Source: Ganoderma boninense
Lineage: Eukaryota; Basidiomycota; Agaricomycetes; Polyporales; Polyporaceae
Reading direction: 5' to 3'
Assembly (NCBI GenBank): GCA_002900995.3
Contig: CM035307.1
Coordinates: forward strand, 4,367,105 to 4,431,104
Length of the DNA: 64,000 nucleotides
Shown: positions 10,255-19,600 of the stretch, piece by piece
Numbering within the stretch: the first letter of the stretch is position 1
How the letters are laid out: each line of letters begins with the position of its first letter
Translations under genes and position numbers: made by a program
The notes under the pieces: generated by a model
Seen by the model: only the letters and a program-made list of their open reading frames with translations
What the model was told of the DNA's origin: nothing
The model's database searches: none

Positions 10255-10455
10255 ATGCCGCCGTGGCATGTCGTCTCGTCTCGTCTGTGCCACCGTGGCA
10301 CCTCGTCTATCGTTGTCTCGTATATGCTGCCGTGGCATCGTCATCGTATCGTATCGTTTGTGCCGCCGTGGCACCTTGTCTATCGTCGTCTCATCTTGTC
10401 TACATACAGGCTGCATTGTGCTAGTCTTGCGTAGAGTTCTTATGCCACCGTGGCA
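10255..10455 (+). repeat. Array of palindromic TGCCRCCGTGGCA cores in nested element
   Basis: Cores start at about 10255, 10288, 10325, 10361 and 10443, separated by CGTCTCGTC/TATCG-rich spacers. Each can fold into a 5- or 6-bp hairpin. They lie just upstream of the PPT, a place where non-autonomous elements often keep cis signals. Confidence 0.7.
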
Positions 10456-10510
10456 CTCCTTTCTTTCTTCTTTGGCATGCTTGATTGAACCGAGGACGGT
10501 TCAGGTTTCA

Positions 10511-10522
10511 GTGGGGGGGAGA
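10511..10522 (+). promoter_or_regulatory. Polypurine tract of nested element
   Basis: GTGGGGGGGAGA lies immediately before the TGATGG start of the 3' LTR. Confidence 0.8.
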
Positions 10523-10921
10523 TGATGGGGCTGTAGCCCGTTCTGTGCTCGGATTCTGTCTTACGGTACCTAGCATAGTGTTGTGGCTGTAGCACTGTGG
10601 CTGTTGTGTGTTCGTGTTTGGCTTGGTGTCAGGTCTCGGGTGCTGGCCCTGACTCAGTTAGATAGACTCTTGTACCCATACGACCACCTCTCGAGCGATA
10701 TATCAGCTTTCCTCACGTTCTCGAGCTCGATTCTGTGCTCTGCAGCTCGCCACTGCATCACACCAGTCGCCTGGCAGCTGAGCTGCTGTCCACTCCTTAC
10801 CTCCTCCCTCCTCCTTCTATCCGCCCGACAGTCTCACCGGTTCCCGAGCACCCAGCACCCACTCGCATCTTTCGGACGGCCTGATCAGCTTCCCACCCGG
10901 GAGTTGATAGCTCGTTCATTA
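10523..10921 (+). repeat. 3' LTR of nested element
   Basis: This is the second copy of the 399-bp LTR. The two differences from the left copy are a G/A at a CpG and a C/T, both transitions. Confidence 0.88.
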
Positions 10922-10925
10922 GCGC
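10922..10925. other. Right target-site duplication of nested element
   Basis: GCGC follows the right LTR directly and corresponds to GCAC at 7958-7961. Confidence 0.6.
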
Positions 10926-12490
10926 CTAGGCTTACGCCTGCGAAGGTTTCCATCAATCTTTCGATTGATGAGGCCTTGTTCATAGATCTCTGTGGCCTGG
11001 CCGATCCAGTCCCAAATGTTGGTTGGGAGTGGGAATGAGGTGGAGATCTTATTTTGGATCCACGATGGTAGGGCGTTCCGGTAGTATGACATGCTGATTT
11101 GTCCATCAAGGATGTGGCTATACTTGATGAGCGTGTTGAACTGTGCATTGAAGGCATGGATGTCATTGAAGTCTTCAAGGGATAGTTCTTCGAGGTCCAA
11201 CATAGCATTATCGGTTTGGTTGAGTGGCGTGTATGAGGTGTGAAGGAGAGCCTCAAAGTCCTTCCAGGTTGGCATATTTCGAGGATCATCCCGTATCTTG
11301 TCGACCTGATGCTTCTTCCAGTATTTGATGTCTCCTTCTCCAAGATAGGATAATGCGTATGCAACCTTCGCCCTGTCTGTGCCATACTTGTCGGGGTCTC
11401 CCATGAATACGAGGAATAGTTGGTCAAGGAATCCTTCGAGCTTGTTCCTGTCTCCATTAAAGATCTCAGGTTCCTTGATCTTGACTCTTCCTCTTTGAGG
11501 TTGGGCATTGGGGACTGCAAGGTACTGCGGTCCACCTGGCCCACCTCCGCCTGGTCCACCTGGTCCACCTCCGTTTCCATGTGGGTTCGGCATATCATCA
11601 CCCCCATCTCCTCCGCCTGATCCTCCTGTATCTCTATCTTCTCTAGAATCATCGTCGTCCTTACCCACTTCATCCTTGGGATTTTCAGGAGGTGATTTCT
11701 TAGAAGAACCTGTTTGTACAGAGAGTGACCATTGTGAGAACGGTTTGGGTGGTATGATCGATCCAAATGCCGCACTGGCACTTTTGGCGGGTGTAGGTGT
11801 TGTGTCTGCTGGCCGACTAAATTTTCCGATACCTCGGAATTGGAGTCAGTCAGCGAATGGATATTGGTGCGAGTTTCTGAGCACGAGGTCTGCGAACTTG
11901 TCTTCATCTTCCTTTTTGATTCCCAAGCTCGATAGTTCTTTTTCAAAGGCTTTCGGTTGTTCCGGGTCCATGAATCCATGGTAGTCGATTCCATTCCAGT
12001 GGACTCGATATTCAAGTTCCACAACCTGTTGTGGCTTTCCTGTATCCATGGGTTTTGGTTCGGGTTCTTGCTCTGGCTTCTTTCCTTTGCTTTCAATGGA
12101 TGGTTCCTGACCTTCCTCAACTTCTTCTTCAACTTCTTCTTCACTTATTCCTTCTTCAACTTCCGACTCCTGAGGATCCTTAGGCTTGTTAACTAGAGGA
12201 TTCTTGGGAGTTGTTGAGATTGGACTTCCTTTCGGGGTCCTAAGTGATGGAAGTATTTCCGGAAATTTACTGTATGGATTTTTTTCTTTGACCGGTCCCT
12301 CCTGACTTGGCTGGGGGATTCTGTGTGATCCTCCTAGTCTGATTTCTACCTTGGTTCGTTGATATCTTTGTGGACACAATAGATTTTCACACAATTCCCA
12401 CTTGATTGTGAGTGATGATGGATTTTGATGACAGTCTCTTTGAGTTTTGGTATTGAATGCGTGTTGGAATCCGATACACTCTAGGCTCAT
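10926..12490 (-). pseudogene. Gag, capsid part, with one premature TGA
   Basis: The frame starts at an ATG at 12490 that overlaps the ORF1 stop as ATGA. It reads a basic start, an E/K/P-rich region and a segment ending at TGA 11846-11848. It continues through a Gly/Pro/Asp linker into a retrotransposon gag capsid domain (about 11520-11000; IFNGDRNKLEGFL, YLGEGDIKYW and FNTLIKYS are typical), then a basic end. The nested element then interrupts it, and the CCHC part follows at 7961-7583. Gag packages the RNA and forms the particle. The TGA replaces a likely CGA, since protein-like sequence continues directly after it. Length including the knuckle part is about 640 codons. Confidence 0.85.
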
Positions 12491-13425
12491 TGAGTGGTGG
12501 TGTAGGAACGATTGAGGTGCTGCCTGTAGTATCGTTCCGCGTTAATGAGTCGTCGAAGGACTTCAATTTCTTGTGGCACTCTGGTGTCGATGAGGTTTGA
12601 TGGGTCGTGTAATGTGTTCTTGACTGTAACGATTCCCTGGAGTAGTGATCGGTGGAATAGGTCTTCAGTCCAAACAAGTCTTTCTAAATCTTCGAACTGC
12701 CACTGGAGTAGGGTGGTTTTGACTGCTTTCAGGTGTTCAAGAAGGTCCTTCACTTGTTGGTGGCTTCGTCCAACGATGGTGGAAGATCTTTTGATCTCTG
12801 AAAGGTTGGTGGTTACCACTTCAATCCAATCCCAGAGATGAGAACGAACTCTGTGGGTTTGTTGATCATGGTACAGTCCTGATACCGATGTTCCGACTGT
12901 GTTTCTTGCAGCTGCTAAGATTGTCCTGGCTGTGATGCCGTCTATGTCTTTCTTGAACTCAATTCTTGCTCATCGGAGGATGTCTTCCTCGGTTTGAGTG
13001 AGAACAGTTCCTGACTGCTCGGGGCTTTCTTCCTTTATTGCCGGGAGCTTGTCCACCTGTCTTTTTCCAAATACCGGTGTTCTAGATCTCGTGGGGGTCT
13101 CCTGCCAATATACTGTTGGTATGACAGGCCTGACGTCTTCTTTGGGCGGTACTGGTGGTGGAAACACTGATACTGTGGAACGGGTTTCTATAGGCACTAC
13201 TTCTGTCTTCTCTTTATTGAATCTGTGAAGCCACGTCCTTGTGTGTCTGGGGTGACCGTATGTGTCTGCCCAGATGTTTGTTGGAGTGCCTTGAATCAAT
13301 CTATAGAGGTGTGTTTCTGGCTTTGGTCCCTTTGACGATCCCTGTTGGAATTGTCCTTGACCTGCCGTGGTGCCTTCTTTCCTTGTTCCGTTCGACGTTA
13401 TACGTCGTTCTTCTTTATACAGACT
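12487..13425 (-). pseudogene. ORF1 upstream of gag in gypsy element
   Basis: The frame is open from about 13425 to a stop at 12487-12489, except for a TGA at 12970-12972 that looks like a decayed CGA (protein-like sequence on both sides). No in-frame ATG is visible before the TGA, so the start may lie in a spliced leader or may have been lost. The first part is Pro/Arg/Thr-rich; the second is helical, Leu-rich, with pairs of Arg and Glu. The stop overlaps the gag ATG as ATGA, the arrangement used for termination-reinitiation. The family is not recognised. A gene before gag is unusual for Ty3/gypsy. Confidence 0.55.
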
Positions 13426-13435
13426 TCACTACAGT

Positions 13436-13589
13436 GACAGTCTCCTGACGTAGTCTTCTTGACTTCGCTACTTGAGTCGTTCCGGGTGACTAGCACTCCC
13501 AACTATTATAGCGACAGTCTCAGACTGTTGTCGACTGGACTTTGTTACTTGTGTCGTTCCGGGTGACTAGCACTCCCGACAGCTATAAC
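13436..13589. repeat. Two tandem copies of a 77-bp unit in gypsy leader
   Basis: GACAGTCTC starts at 13436 and again at 13513. Both copies carry GTCGTTCCGGGTGACTAG at the same offset (period 77). They lie in the untranslated leader between the 5' LTR and ORF1, where packaging or translation signals are expected. Confidence 0.8.
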
Positions 13590-13617
13590 AACAGTCCCTG
13601 GTGGTGTGGGTTCTCTG

Positions 13618-13631
13618 CACCTGAAAAGGTG
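13618..13631. other. Hairpin CACCT-GAAA-AGGTG next to the 5' LTR
   Basis: A perfect 5-bp stem with a 4-nt loop, 23 bases downstream of the 5' LTR in transcript terms. The outer sequences CTCTGC (13613-13618) and GCAGAG (13636-13641) are also complementary. No ordinary primer-binding site starting TGG follows the LTR, so priming of this element is unexplained. Confidence 0.5.
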
Positions 13632-13848
13632 GAGCGCAGAGTTTTCAGTCTAATGTTACGTCCTTAACCTAGTGGACTTACAGTTTAATAGGTCAGGCCG
13701 TTTAGACCAAAGACTAGTGACTGACTAGAGTTTGGATACTAGACTTGTTAGGTCTAGAGGACGTAGGGGTGTGAAGGTACTGCTCGCAGAGCAGTAGCTG
13801 GATAGACAAGAGACTGAAAACTGGGGGGTCACTGCTGAGGTGTCGCCC

Positions 13849-13856
13849 CTTATATA
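13849..13856 (-). promoter_or_regulatory. TATA box of the gypsy LTR
   Basis: TATATAAG on the minus strand inside the LTR, about 310 bases from its upstream end, marks the U3 promoter. Transcription would start some 25-30 bases further left. Confidence 0.6.
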
Positions 13857-13915
13857 CATGTAGGATCCTAAGGTTTCAGGCTATGTATGTAGTGACTGTA
13901 GCTATAGGTTCAGGG

Positions 13916-14027
13916 CTATGGGCTGCGGACTGCAGGCTGTGGACTGCGCACTGCGGACTGTGGGCTGCGGACTGCGGGCTGTGGACTGCGGGCTGTGGAC
14001 TGTGGGCTGTGTACTGTGATCTATGTA
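13916..14027. repeat. 14-bp minisatellite in the LTR U3 region
   Basis: Eight units of about 14 bp with consensus CTGCGGGCTGTGGA, each made of two related 7-mers, end 60 bases upstream of the TATA box. Their place is that of an enhancer. Unit-to-unit differences are mainly C/T and G/A. Confidence 0.8.
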
Positions 14028-14164
14028 CTTGGTTACTGTGGGCTGTGGTCCCTGTGCTGTATCCTGGGTGCTATGTACGTGGTTACTCCTTAAGGTAATA
14101 GATCTTTAGTAATGAAAGGAAAAAGTATAGATGTAGTAAGCCTGCTTACTATGTGTTTGTAACA

Positions 14165-15104
14165 ACAGCCAGTTGTAACACATATGCCATCTCTGCACCT
14201 TCTTCCCCTCCAACATCAGTGGTTACTCTATGTGTTGTGGTGGTGCAATGGCCCTAGCTGTCAGTGGTGTTCCCAGCACACAAATCTAAGCCATTGGACA
14301 TTGGTCTTCAGACACCTGGCAAGCTTATGTTTGAAAACATCCTGTCATCATTCATGTGGTTATGGTCACGAATTAGGTTGTGTTCACCAGAGCTGATATC
14401 ACATAGACTTTTCCTTCATGTTTTTTATCACCTACCTACCTCCCACTCACACCGCACCTATAACACCCTACCACAAACTCTCTTTCACGTCAAACCTGTT
14501 GTACACCATGTTTACACTATGCCCTACCATGCCCTCATTTTCCCTTTTCTCTTCCCTATGCTCCTTGTATTTCCATCTACCATGTCATTTATCTCCTACT
14601 CCCCCACTTTTCCTTTTCCTTTCCCTCTTCTTTTCCTCATTACCCTTTTACCACTCGTACTCGGAATCATCAGTCTGGGTGCCCCACGCCGCCGCGCTCC
14701 CAGCGGGCACCCAAATCCACCTGCACTTTCCTCTCGCGCTGTGCGAAATCGGAAAAAAGGCTAGAGAGATTTGAACTGTACAGTACCAAACGCACCGCAA
14801 CCAAACGCGGCATATCAGCCACTCACAGCCGCTCGCCTACCGCATATGGTAGGTCCCCTACCGTACGCCTCACAGCAGGCGCTCTCGTTCGCCTGCTCGC
14901 GCTTTGCATCCTTGTCCTCCAGCCGTCGCCTGCGCTCATCTAGTGGTCCGCCGGACCCCATCCTGGGGGTCCCACTACCATCAACACTTATCTAGATGTT
15001 TCAGAGACTGTCAGATTTACTGATGGATGACGCACGGATGGGTGGCGAACGAGCGAGGCTGTATGCGAACGAGCGGCGTGCGTTATCACGAGATCAGATC
15101 AGGA
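14165..15104. other. Gene-free spacer beside the gypsy element
   Basis: The first 500 bases are relatively AT-rich with pyrimidine runs. An 8-bp inverted repeat (GGGTGCCC at about 14678, GGGCACCC about 20 bases later) is visible. I see no coding signal; some of it may be older transposon debris. Confidence 0.5.
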
Positions 15105-18100
15105 TCACTTGTACGCGAGGAAATATGCCAATAATGCGGGGAGATCATGCGTCCCTGCGTCCGAGTAGCCTTGGCGTCGGGATCCGTTAAACTTCAGCAC
15201 GACAACAGGGCCACACCAAGGTTTCTGCGCAGCGCCGGACGTCATGCGAAATATCGCGCGGTTCACCGGCGCGCCACGCTGCACCGATTTCGGGCAGTAC
15301 CAGATGTGGAGGGGGAACCGGAGCGGTTCGCCATTGAGCCCTTGCGTAAGGATGATCTGGTTTGGGATGCTTTCCGTGAACCACTCGTGCAAGAGCGGCA
15401 ACGGGCACATCTCTTGCGAGGTTGTGCATTGCGGGCGGCACTGCACCGTTGTCACCTTGACGCCGTCTACAAACATCGATACGTGAGTGGGCTCAGCCCG
15501 CAGCAACCCTGGCAACAACCGAAGGTGGTCTTACCTTCATGCGGCATGAACAGAAGAGCCGAGACAGACACATGCTCCGTTTCAGCTGGCGGGGGCATCG
15601 CGATCGTGTTCGGGGAGTGCCTTTGGGGAGCATTCGTCAGGACGCACTCGCGCCGGTGGCGGGGCCAATGCTGCACACGGGGACGTCAGAGTGAGCGGCT
15701 ATGCGGAAAAGCCGGTGTCGGGACTTACACTCTGGACGTGCTCGGGGGTGGTGCAATACCCACGCATTTTCGCAACGGCTGCACCACAGCGAGAACTGCA
15801 GCCAGGTCACCTTGTCCAGGTGGCCCCGCATCACAGGCAGGTTCCGGCCCGTCTTCACGTTCCACGCCATCACCGCGTTGTCACCCACGCTCGACGCGAT
15901 CCACCGCCCGTCGGGCGAGAACACGGCCGCGTTCACCAGCGTGTCGTGCCGCTCGAACGCCTGCACCTTCTCGCTCGTGTACGAGTCGCACACCTTGATC
16001 GTCGCGTCGTTCGACGCCGACATCACGTACTTGCCGTCCGGCGAGAACGCCACGCACCACACCGGGCCCTGGTGCTCGTGCAGGATCACGAGCTCCTCCC
16101 CCGTCTCCACCCGCCAGATCCGGCTCGTCATGTCGTCCGACCCCGTCACCAGCCGCCGGCTGTCGTGCGAGAACGAGACCGACCACACCACGCCCGTGTG
16201 CACGTCCAGCGAGTGCAGCAGCGCGCCCGTGTCCGCGTGCCAGATCTTCGCCGTGTAGTCCGCCCCGCACGACGCGACCCACTTCCCGTCGGGCGAGAAC
16301 ACGGCGGACATGACGACCGCCCCGTGGTCGTCCATCTTGTGCAGGAGGGTGCCGCTGACCGCGTCCCAGATCCGGACGCTGAAGTCGACGGAGCACGTCA
16401 CGATCTTCTGGCCGTCGGGAGAGTACGCGATGGCTTGCACGACGCGCGTGTGGCCGTCGAGCACGGCGACCACCGAGGTGTTCTCCAGGTCCCACACGAG
16501 CGCCATGCCGTCGTTCGCCCCAGTGCACATGCGGGTGCTGTCGGGCGAGAATGCCAGAGACCAGACTGCATCGTTGTGGTCCGTCAGCTTCTGGATCACT
16601 ACGCCAGTCGTGCCGTCACGAAGGATGACCGTCGTGTCTTCAGAGCCACTCGCCAGATAGCGGCCGTCAGGGGAGAATGCGACACAGGTGACGCCGCCTG
16701 TGTGGTCCTGGAAAATGACAGAGGCCTCGCCTTGTATGCCGGGTAATCCGCGCGAATCCTTGTCTTCCCGTTCATCCTTCGCCTCGTCCGCATCTCCTTC
16801 TTCGGGCTGATCAGGTCCAGGCTGGGGGTCTCCTGAGGTGTCCACGTCGTCTTTTTGTTGTTCTGCAGCTATCGCCACAACGTCAACTAAGACCCTTCCT
16901 TATCAGCAAAACGGGCCTACCCTTGTTCTCGATTTCGTCGCCTTCTGGCAACTCCTCTGCCCATTCGGCTATGGCAAGGCAGGCAACTAGACGTATTGTT
17001 AGCTACTTGGCAGCAGAACGTGTATGGAACAGAAACACAGTCAGAAACACAATCACCGTACCTTCTCTGTTATCGTCCATGAACATCACGGGAGGACGCA
17101 ACTTTTCCAGCTGTTCTTTGATGTCTAGTGGTATCTCGCCATCCTGGAACACAGTGAGGCGGCGGACGGCTGTGCAACGAAAGTGCGACTCACGAAAAGC
17201 GCATATATGTGGAGATCGCTGGCGATAGCCGCTTGTACTTGTGTCCCGTCCTACAACAACCCCCATAATGTGAGCAATATGAAGCCAAATACACGGAACG
17301 CTGACGCACTCACCTCCAAAGGATACTCCAGGATGTAATCCAGCAGATAATCCACAGGATCGTACGCCTGTAAGCGCAAGCATCTCCCTCTCAGCAAATA
17401 CCCTTCAAATGGCTAATCTCAACAAACCTACCTGGTCGATCGGCGGGTCCTGCACCACCTCGCCCTCGTCGTCCATCTGCAGCCCAGCAGACAGGTCCTC
17501 CCCGTCTCCGGTCCGGTCCGGGTCGCGCTCGTCCGGCCCCGCCGCCGCCTTGATCACCCTCCTGTACCACCAGCGCGCCTTCATCTTGTAGTAGTGGAAG
17601 AACAGCGTCTGGTCGCGCCTCCCCTGCGCCGCGAGAGACGCCGTGCTCGCACGCCCGGGCGACGACGGCCCCGCCTCCGGCCCTTCCACAAGCCCCACAT
17701 CGCCGTCGACGGACGGGCGCGGGCTGCGGAGCGAGCTCGCGTCGTCACCGCGGTCGGAGAGCGGCCGCGCGCGGTACTGGATGTTGCCCGTGCGCGCGAC
17801 GTGGTGCTGGACGCTGAACGTGCCCTGGAAGAAGGGCACCTGCGCGTTGAAGCTGACCTCGCCGCCCTTGGCGTGGCTGACGAACGCGCCGAGGCCCCAG
17901 TCCTCGGTCTTGGTGACCCCGGCGACGAAGATGATCTGGTCGCGCGCGATCTCGAGGTCGAGCTGGCTCTGGACGTGCTCGTGCCAGCCGTCGATGTTGT
18001 GGCGGATGAACGGGATCAGCTTCAGCGAGGGCAGCATCTGCCGCTTCTCCGCGGGCATGTTCATGAACACGAACGCCCCCTGCTCGTCCGAGCACTGGAA

Positions 18101-18589
18101 CTTCATCCCCGCGCCGACGGGCGTCGTCGGGCTTTCTCGCGCGCGCGTAGACAGGTATCATTGTCAATTGTTGAAGCGGCATGCGGAGCAGAGATCCCGT
18201 CAGCGCACCAACGGGACGACACAATGTCCGTGAGGAAGGCTGAGCGGCACTCACATGGCGGCTCCTCCCTCTAGCCCAAAGGAACTCACGCTCCGGCTAC
18301 AGAGATGGGACTCGATGACGCTTGACTGATCGCGCCACAGGAATTGGTTGACCCTGAACGGCTTGTGGCCGTGGGGCACACCAAACATCTTGTGATCTTC
18401 ATGATCGTCCGGGAGGGTCGCGTTAAAGATGCGGATGAACGCGCCTTCGTGCAGGTACCCTATGTCTCCGACCTTGATCTCCAGCCCTCGTTCGCGCTCA
18501 ATCTCCGGGTGCCACAGTGGATATCCCTGGCGCATCGCCAGGAGCTGCTTGGCGTAGATATTGTAGGGTGCGTCGCCCTCGCCGGACAT
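15105..18589 (-). CDS. WD40-repeat/MYND-finger fusion protein, nine exons
   Basis: Exons by splice consensus and phase: 18589-18255, 18131-17432, 17367-17314, 17250-17194, 17143-17062, 16986-16921, 16862-15729, 15670-15535, 15466-15105. Total 2926 nt, one more than 975 codons. The N-terminal ~350 residues (YPLWHPEIERERG, VGDIGYLHEG, FQCSDEQGAF, VTKTEDWGLG) match, from memory, a large Agaricomycete family often annotated only as WD40-like. An acidic linker leads to seven full WD40 repeats (first at DHTGGVTCVAFSPDG) forming a propeller, and an eighth broken off after WLQFS. Then come the second half of a MYND zinc finger (CSRC...YC...HWPRHRREC) and a C-terminal domain known from fungal MYND proteins (LNGEPLRFPLHIWYC, NRAI, GPVVVLKF). 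One extra base in the run at 15759-15761 shifts the frame inside the finger. The exon 1 donor and the WD40-MYND joint are the least certain parts. Confidence 0.8.
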
Positions 18590-19036
18590 GGTGCACTACT
18601 GGGTGATGAGAGGAGAGGGAAGGGCAGTGCTGCAGCTGTAGGACAGTCGAGATGATAAAAGGTGGATGGACGGCGCCCAGGAATACGCGTTCCCACGTCT
18701 ACTGGCTGGACGCGCGCCATGCGGGCAAGGCGATGCAGACTTGAAGAACCTTGTACGACCATATTATGGCCGCAATGCACTGGTCTTAGTCTTCTGAACG
18801 TGAGGTACCGCCTTAGAACACTGCATGTGGTCAAGCCGCGGACTCTTGACCACTCGCAGATCGCGTAGCATAAGTAATGGCTTTTGGTGCGCGCAGAAGC
18901 AAGGATCCTGAATCCTGATAACAATACAACGATCCTGCATCGGTACACAGCACGGTGAAGGTCAACCTAAATGCAACAGGAGGACAGTAAAGTGACTTAC
19001 TATAGATACACATTAACCCATAGCCTACGCCCAGTG
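18590..19036. other. Intergenic region between WD40/MYND gene and CTF8
   Basis: It holds the promoter of the WD40/MYND gene and the 3' end of CTF8, both on the minus strand. No clear TATA box and no coding signal are seen. Confidence 0.5.
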
Positions 19037-19600
19037 TCACGCCTTGCTCCCTATTCGCGAAAGCGGCGCTGCCTTCTTGTCAGAATGGCTGACCACAGGC
19101 ATAGGCCGCTTCGAGAACACCATCTTCCTCTTGACGATCGCGATCATATCCCAGCTCTTTGCTTCCAAAGCGTCGCCGACGCGACCCTCTGATCCGTCGA
19201 CTTCCATAGCCGCGTCTTCATCATTCTCACTATCGTCCTGAGGTTGTGAATCGTGCCGGTGGAGAACCGCGAGGGGCTTGTTGAGATTCACAAGTTTTCC
19301 TTCCAGTTTATGGTGGCCGATCATCAGGGTGGGTTTTTTCTAGAGCATATACAGACAACATATAAGCTCCGCCCACTGTATTCCTCAAAATGAACAGATC
19401 AGGGAGGAGCAGCTCACCGTCGCCGAGTCCACTTCAAGCTGGCCTACTAACTGCCCATCCCTGTTTCCCTCGACCTCTAGGACACCTTGCAACTCAATGA
19501 GCACGAGCTCGTCCGTTCCGAATTGAACGAGTTGCGGGGGCAGATGAGGACGTCGTGGAGTTGACGGGCCAGGGAGGTCAATGTTGATGGGTACAAGCAT
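19037..19600 (-). CDS. CTF8: Chromosome transmission fidelity protein 8 (Ctf8)
   Basis: Two exons, 19600-19418 and 19339-19037, joined in phase 0 across a 78-nt intron (GTGAGC...CTCTAG), give 161 residues, normal for fungal Ctf8. The start MLVPINIDLPGPS and the core DELVLIELQGVLEVEG, QLVGQLEVDSAT and IGHHKLEGKLVNLNKPLAVL are the family signature. After an acidic insert the protein ends with WDMIAIVKRKMVFSKRPMPVV. Ctf8 joins Dcc1 and Ctf18 in the alternative clamp loader that loads PCNA during replication and supports sister-chromatid cohesion; it acts in the nucleus. The same assignment fits all visible motifs; I see no alternative. The gene is tail-to-head with its neighbours on the same strand, with about 450 bp to the next gene on either side. 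Confidence 0.95.

Larger units (their letters stand above)
8361..10522 (+). other. Internal region of nested element, non-coding
   Basis: About 2.1 kb of C/T-rich DNA. Several long open frames (up to about 330 codons, for example 9445-10434) exist, but they overlap one another, are built of Pro, Ser and Arg only, and hold no motif; they are explained by composition. The last 250 bp hold five near-palindromic cores of the form TGCYRCCGTGGCA. A purine tract (10511-10522) precedes the right LTR. Confidence 0.7.
7962..10921 (+). mobile_element. Non-autonomous LTR retroelement nested in gag
   Basis: Two 399-bp direct repeats (7962-8360 and 10523-10921) flank 2162 bp. They differ at only two sites by eye, both transitions, so the insertion is recent relative to the decayed host element. 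The element lies on the plus strand, opposite to the host. A primer-binding site follows the left LTR and a purine tract precedes the right one. No gag, RT, integrase or protease motif is present in any frame, so it must be mobilised in trans (TRIM/LARD type). It is flanked by GCAC (7958-7961) and GCGC (10922-10925), a probable 4-bp target duplication with one CpG transition. It splits gag of the outer element without shifting its frame. Confidence 0.88.
1..14164 (-). mobile_element. Ty3/gypsy chromovirus, decayed, with a nested element
   Basis: This LTR retrotransposon is read right to left. The 5' LTR is at 13654-14164. A matching LTR end lies at 1-49, followed by a purine tract, so the 3' LTR runs off the window. 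The order is 5' LTR, ORF1, gag with CCHC knuckle, protease, RT-RNase H, integrase with a C-terminal chromodomain, accessory ORFs, PPT, 3' LTR. This pol order with a chromodomain defines the chromovirus branch of Ty3/gypsy (Metaviridae). Without the nested 2.96-kb insert the element spans about 11.2 kb, which is long for a fungal gypsy because of the extra ORFs at both ends. The frames carry internal stops at 12970, 11846, 7251, 5214, 3347, 3281, 2383, 910 and 244, and a frameshift near 4624, so it cannot be autonomous. A target-site duplication cannot be tested because the far end is missing. Confidence 0.95.
13654..14164 (-). repeat. 5' LTR of the gypsy element, 511 bp
   Basis: On the minus strand it runs from TGTTAC at 14164 to GTAACA at 13654, perfect 6-bp terminal inverted repeats. 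The outer 49 bases match 1-49. It holds a TATA box and a U3 minisatellite. Confidence 0.88.

Noticed and set aside
9445..10525. Two overlapping frames of about 330 codons inside the nested element
   Set aside because: They overlap each other, consist of Pro, Ser and Arg with no motif, and follow from C/T-rich composition; one runs into the PPT.
17594..18274. Plus-strand frame of 226 codons opposite the WD40/MYND gene
   Set aside because: Arg/Ala/Val-rich antisense of a GC-rich exon whose sense frame has a recognised domain and consistent splice phases.
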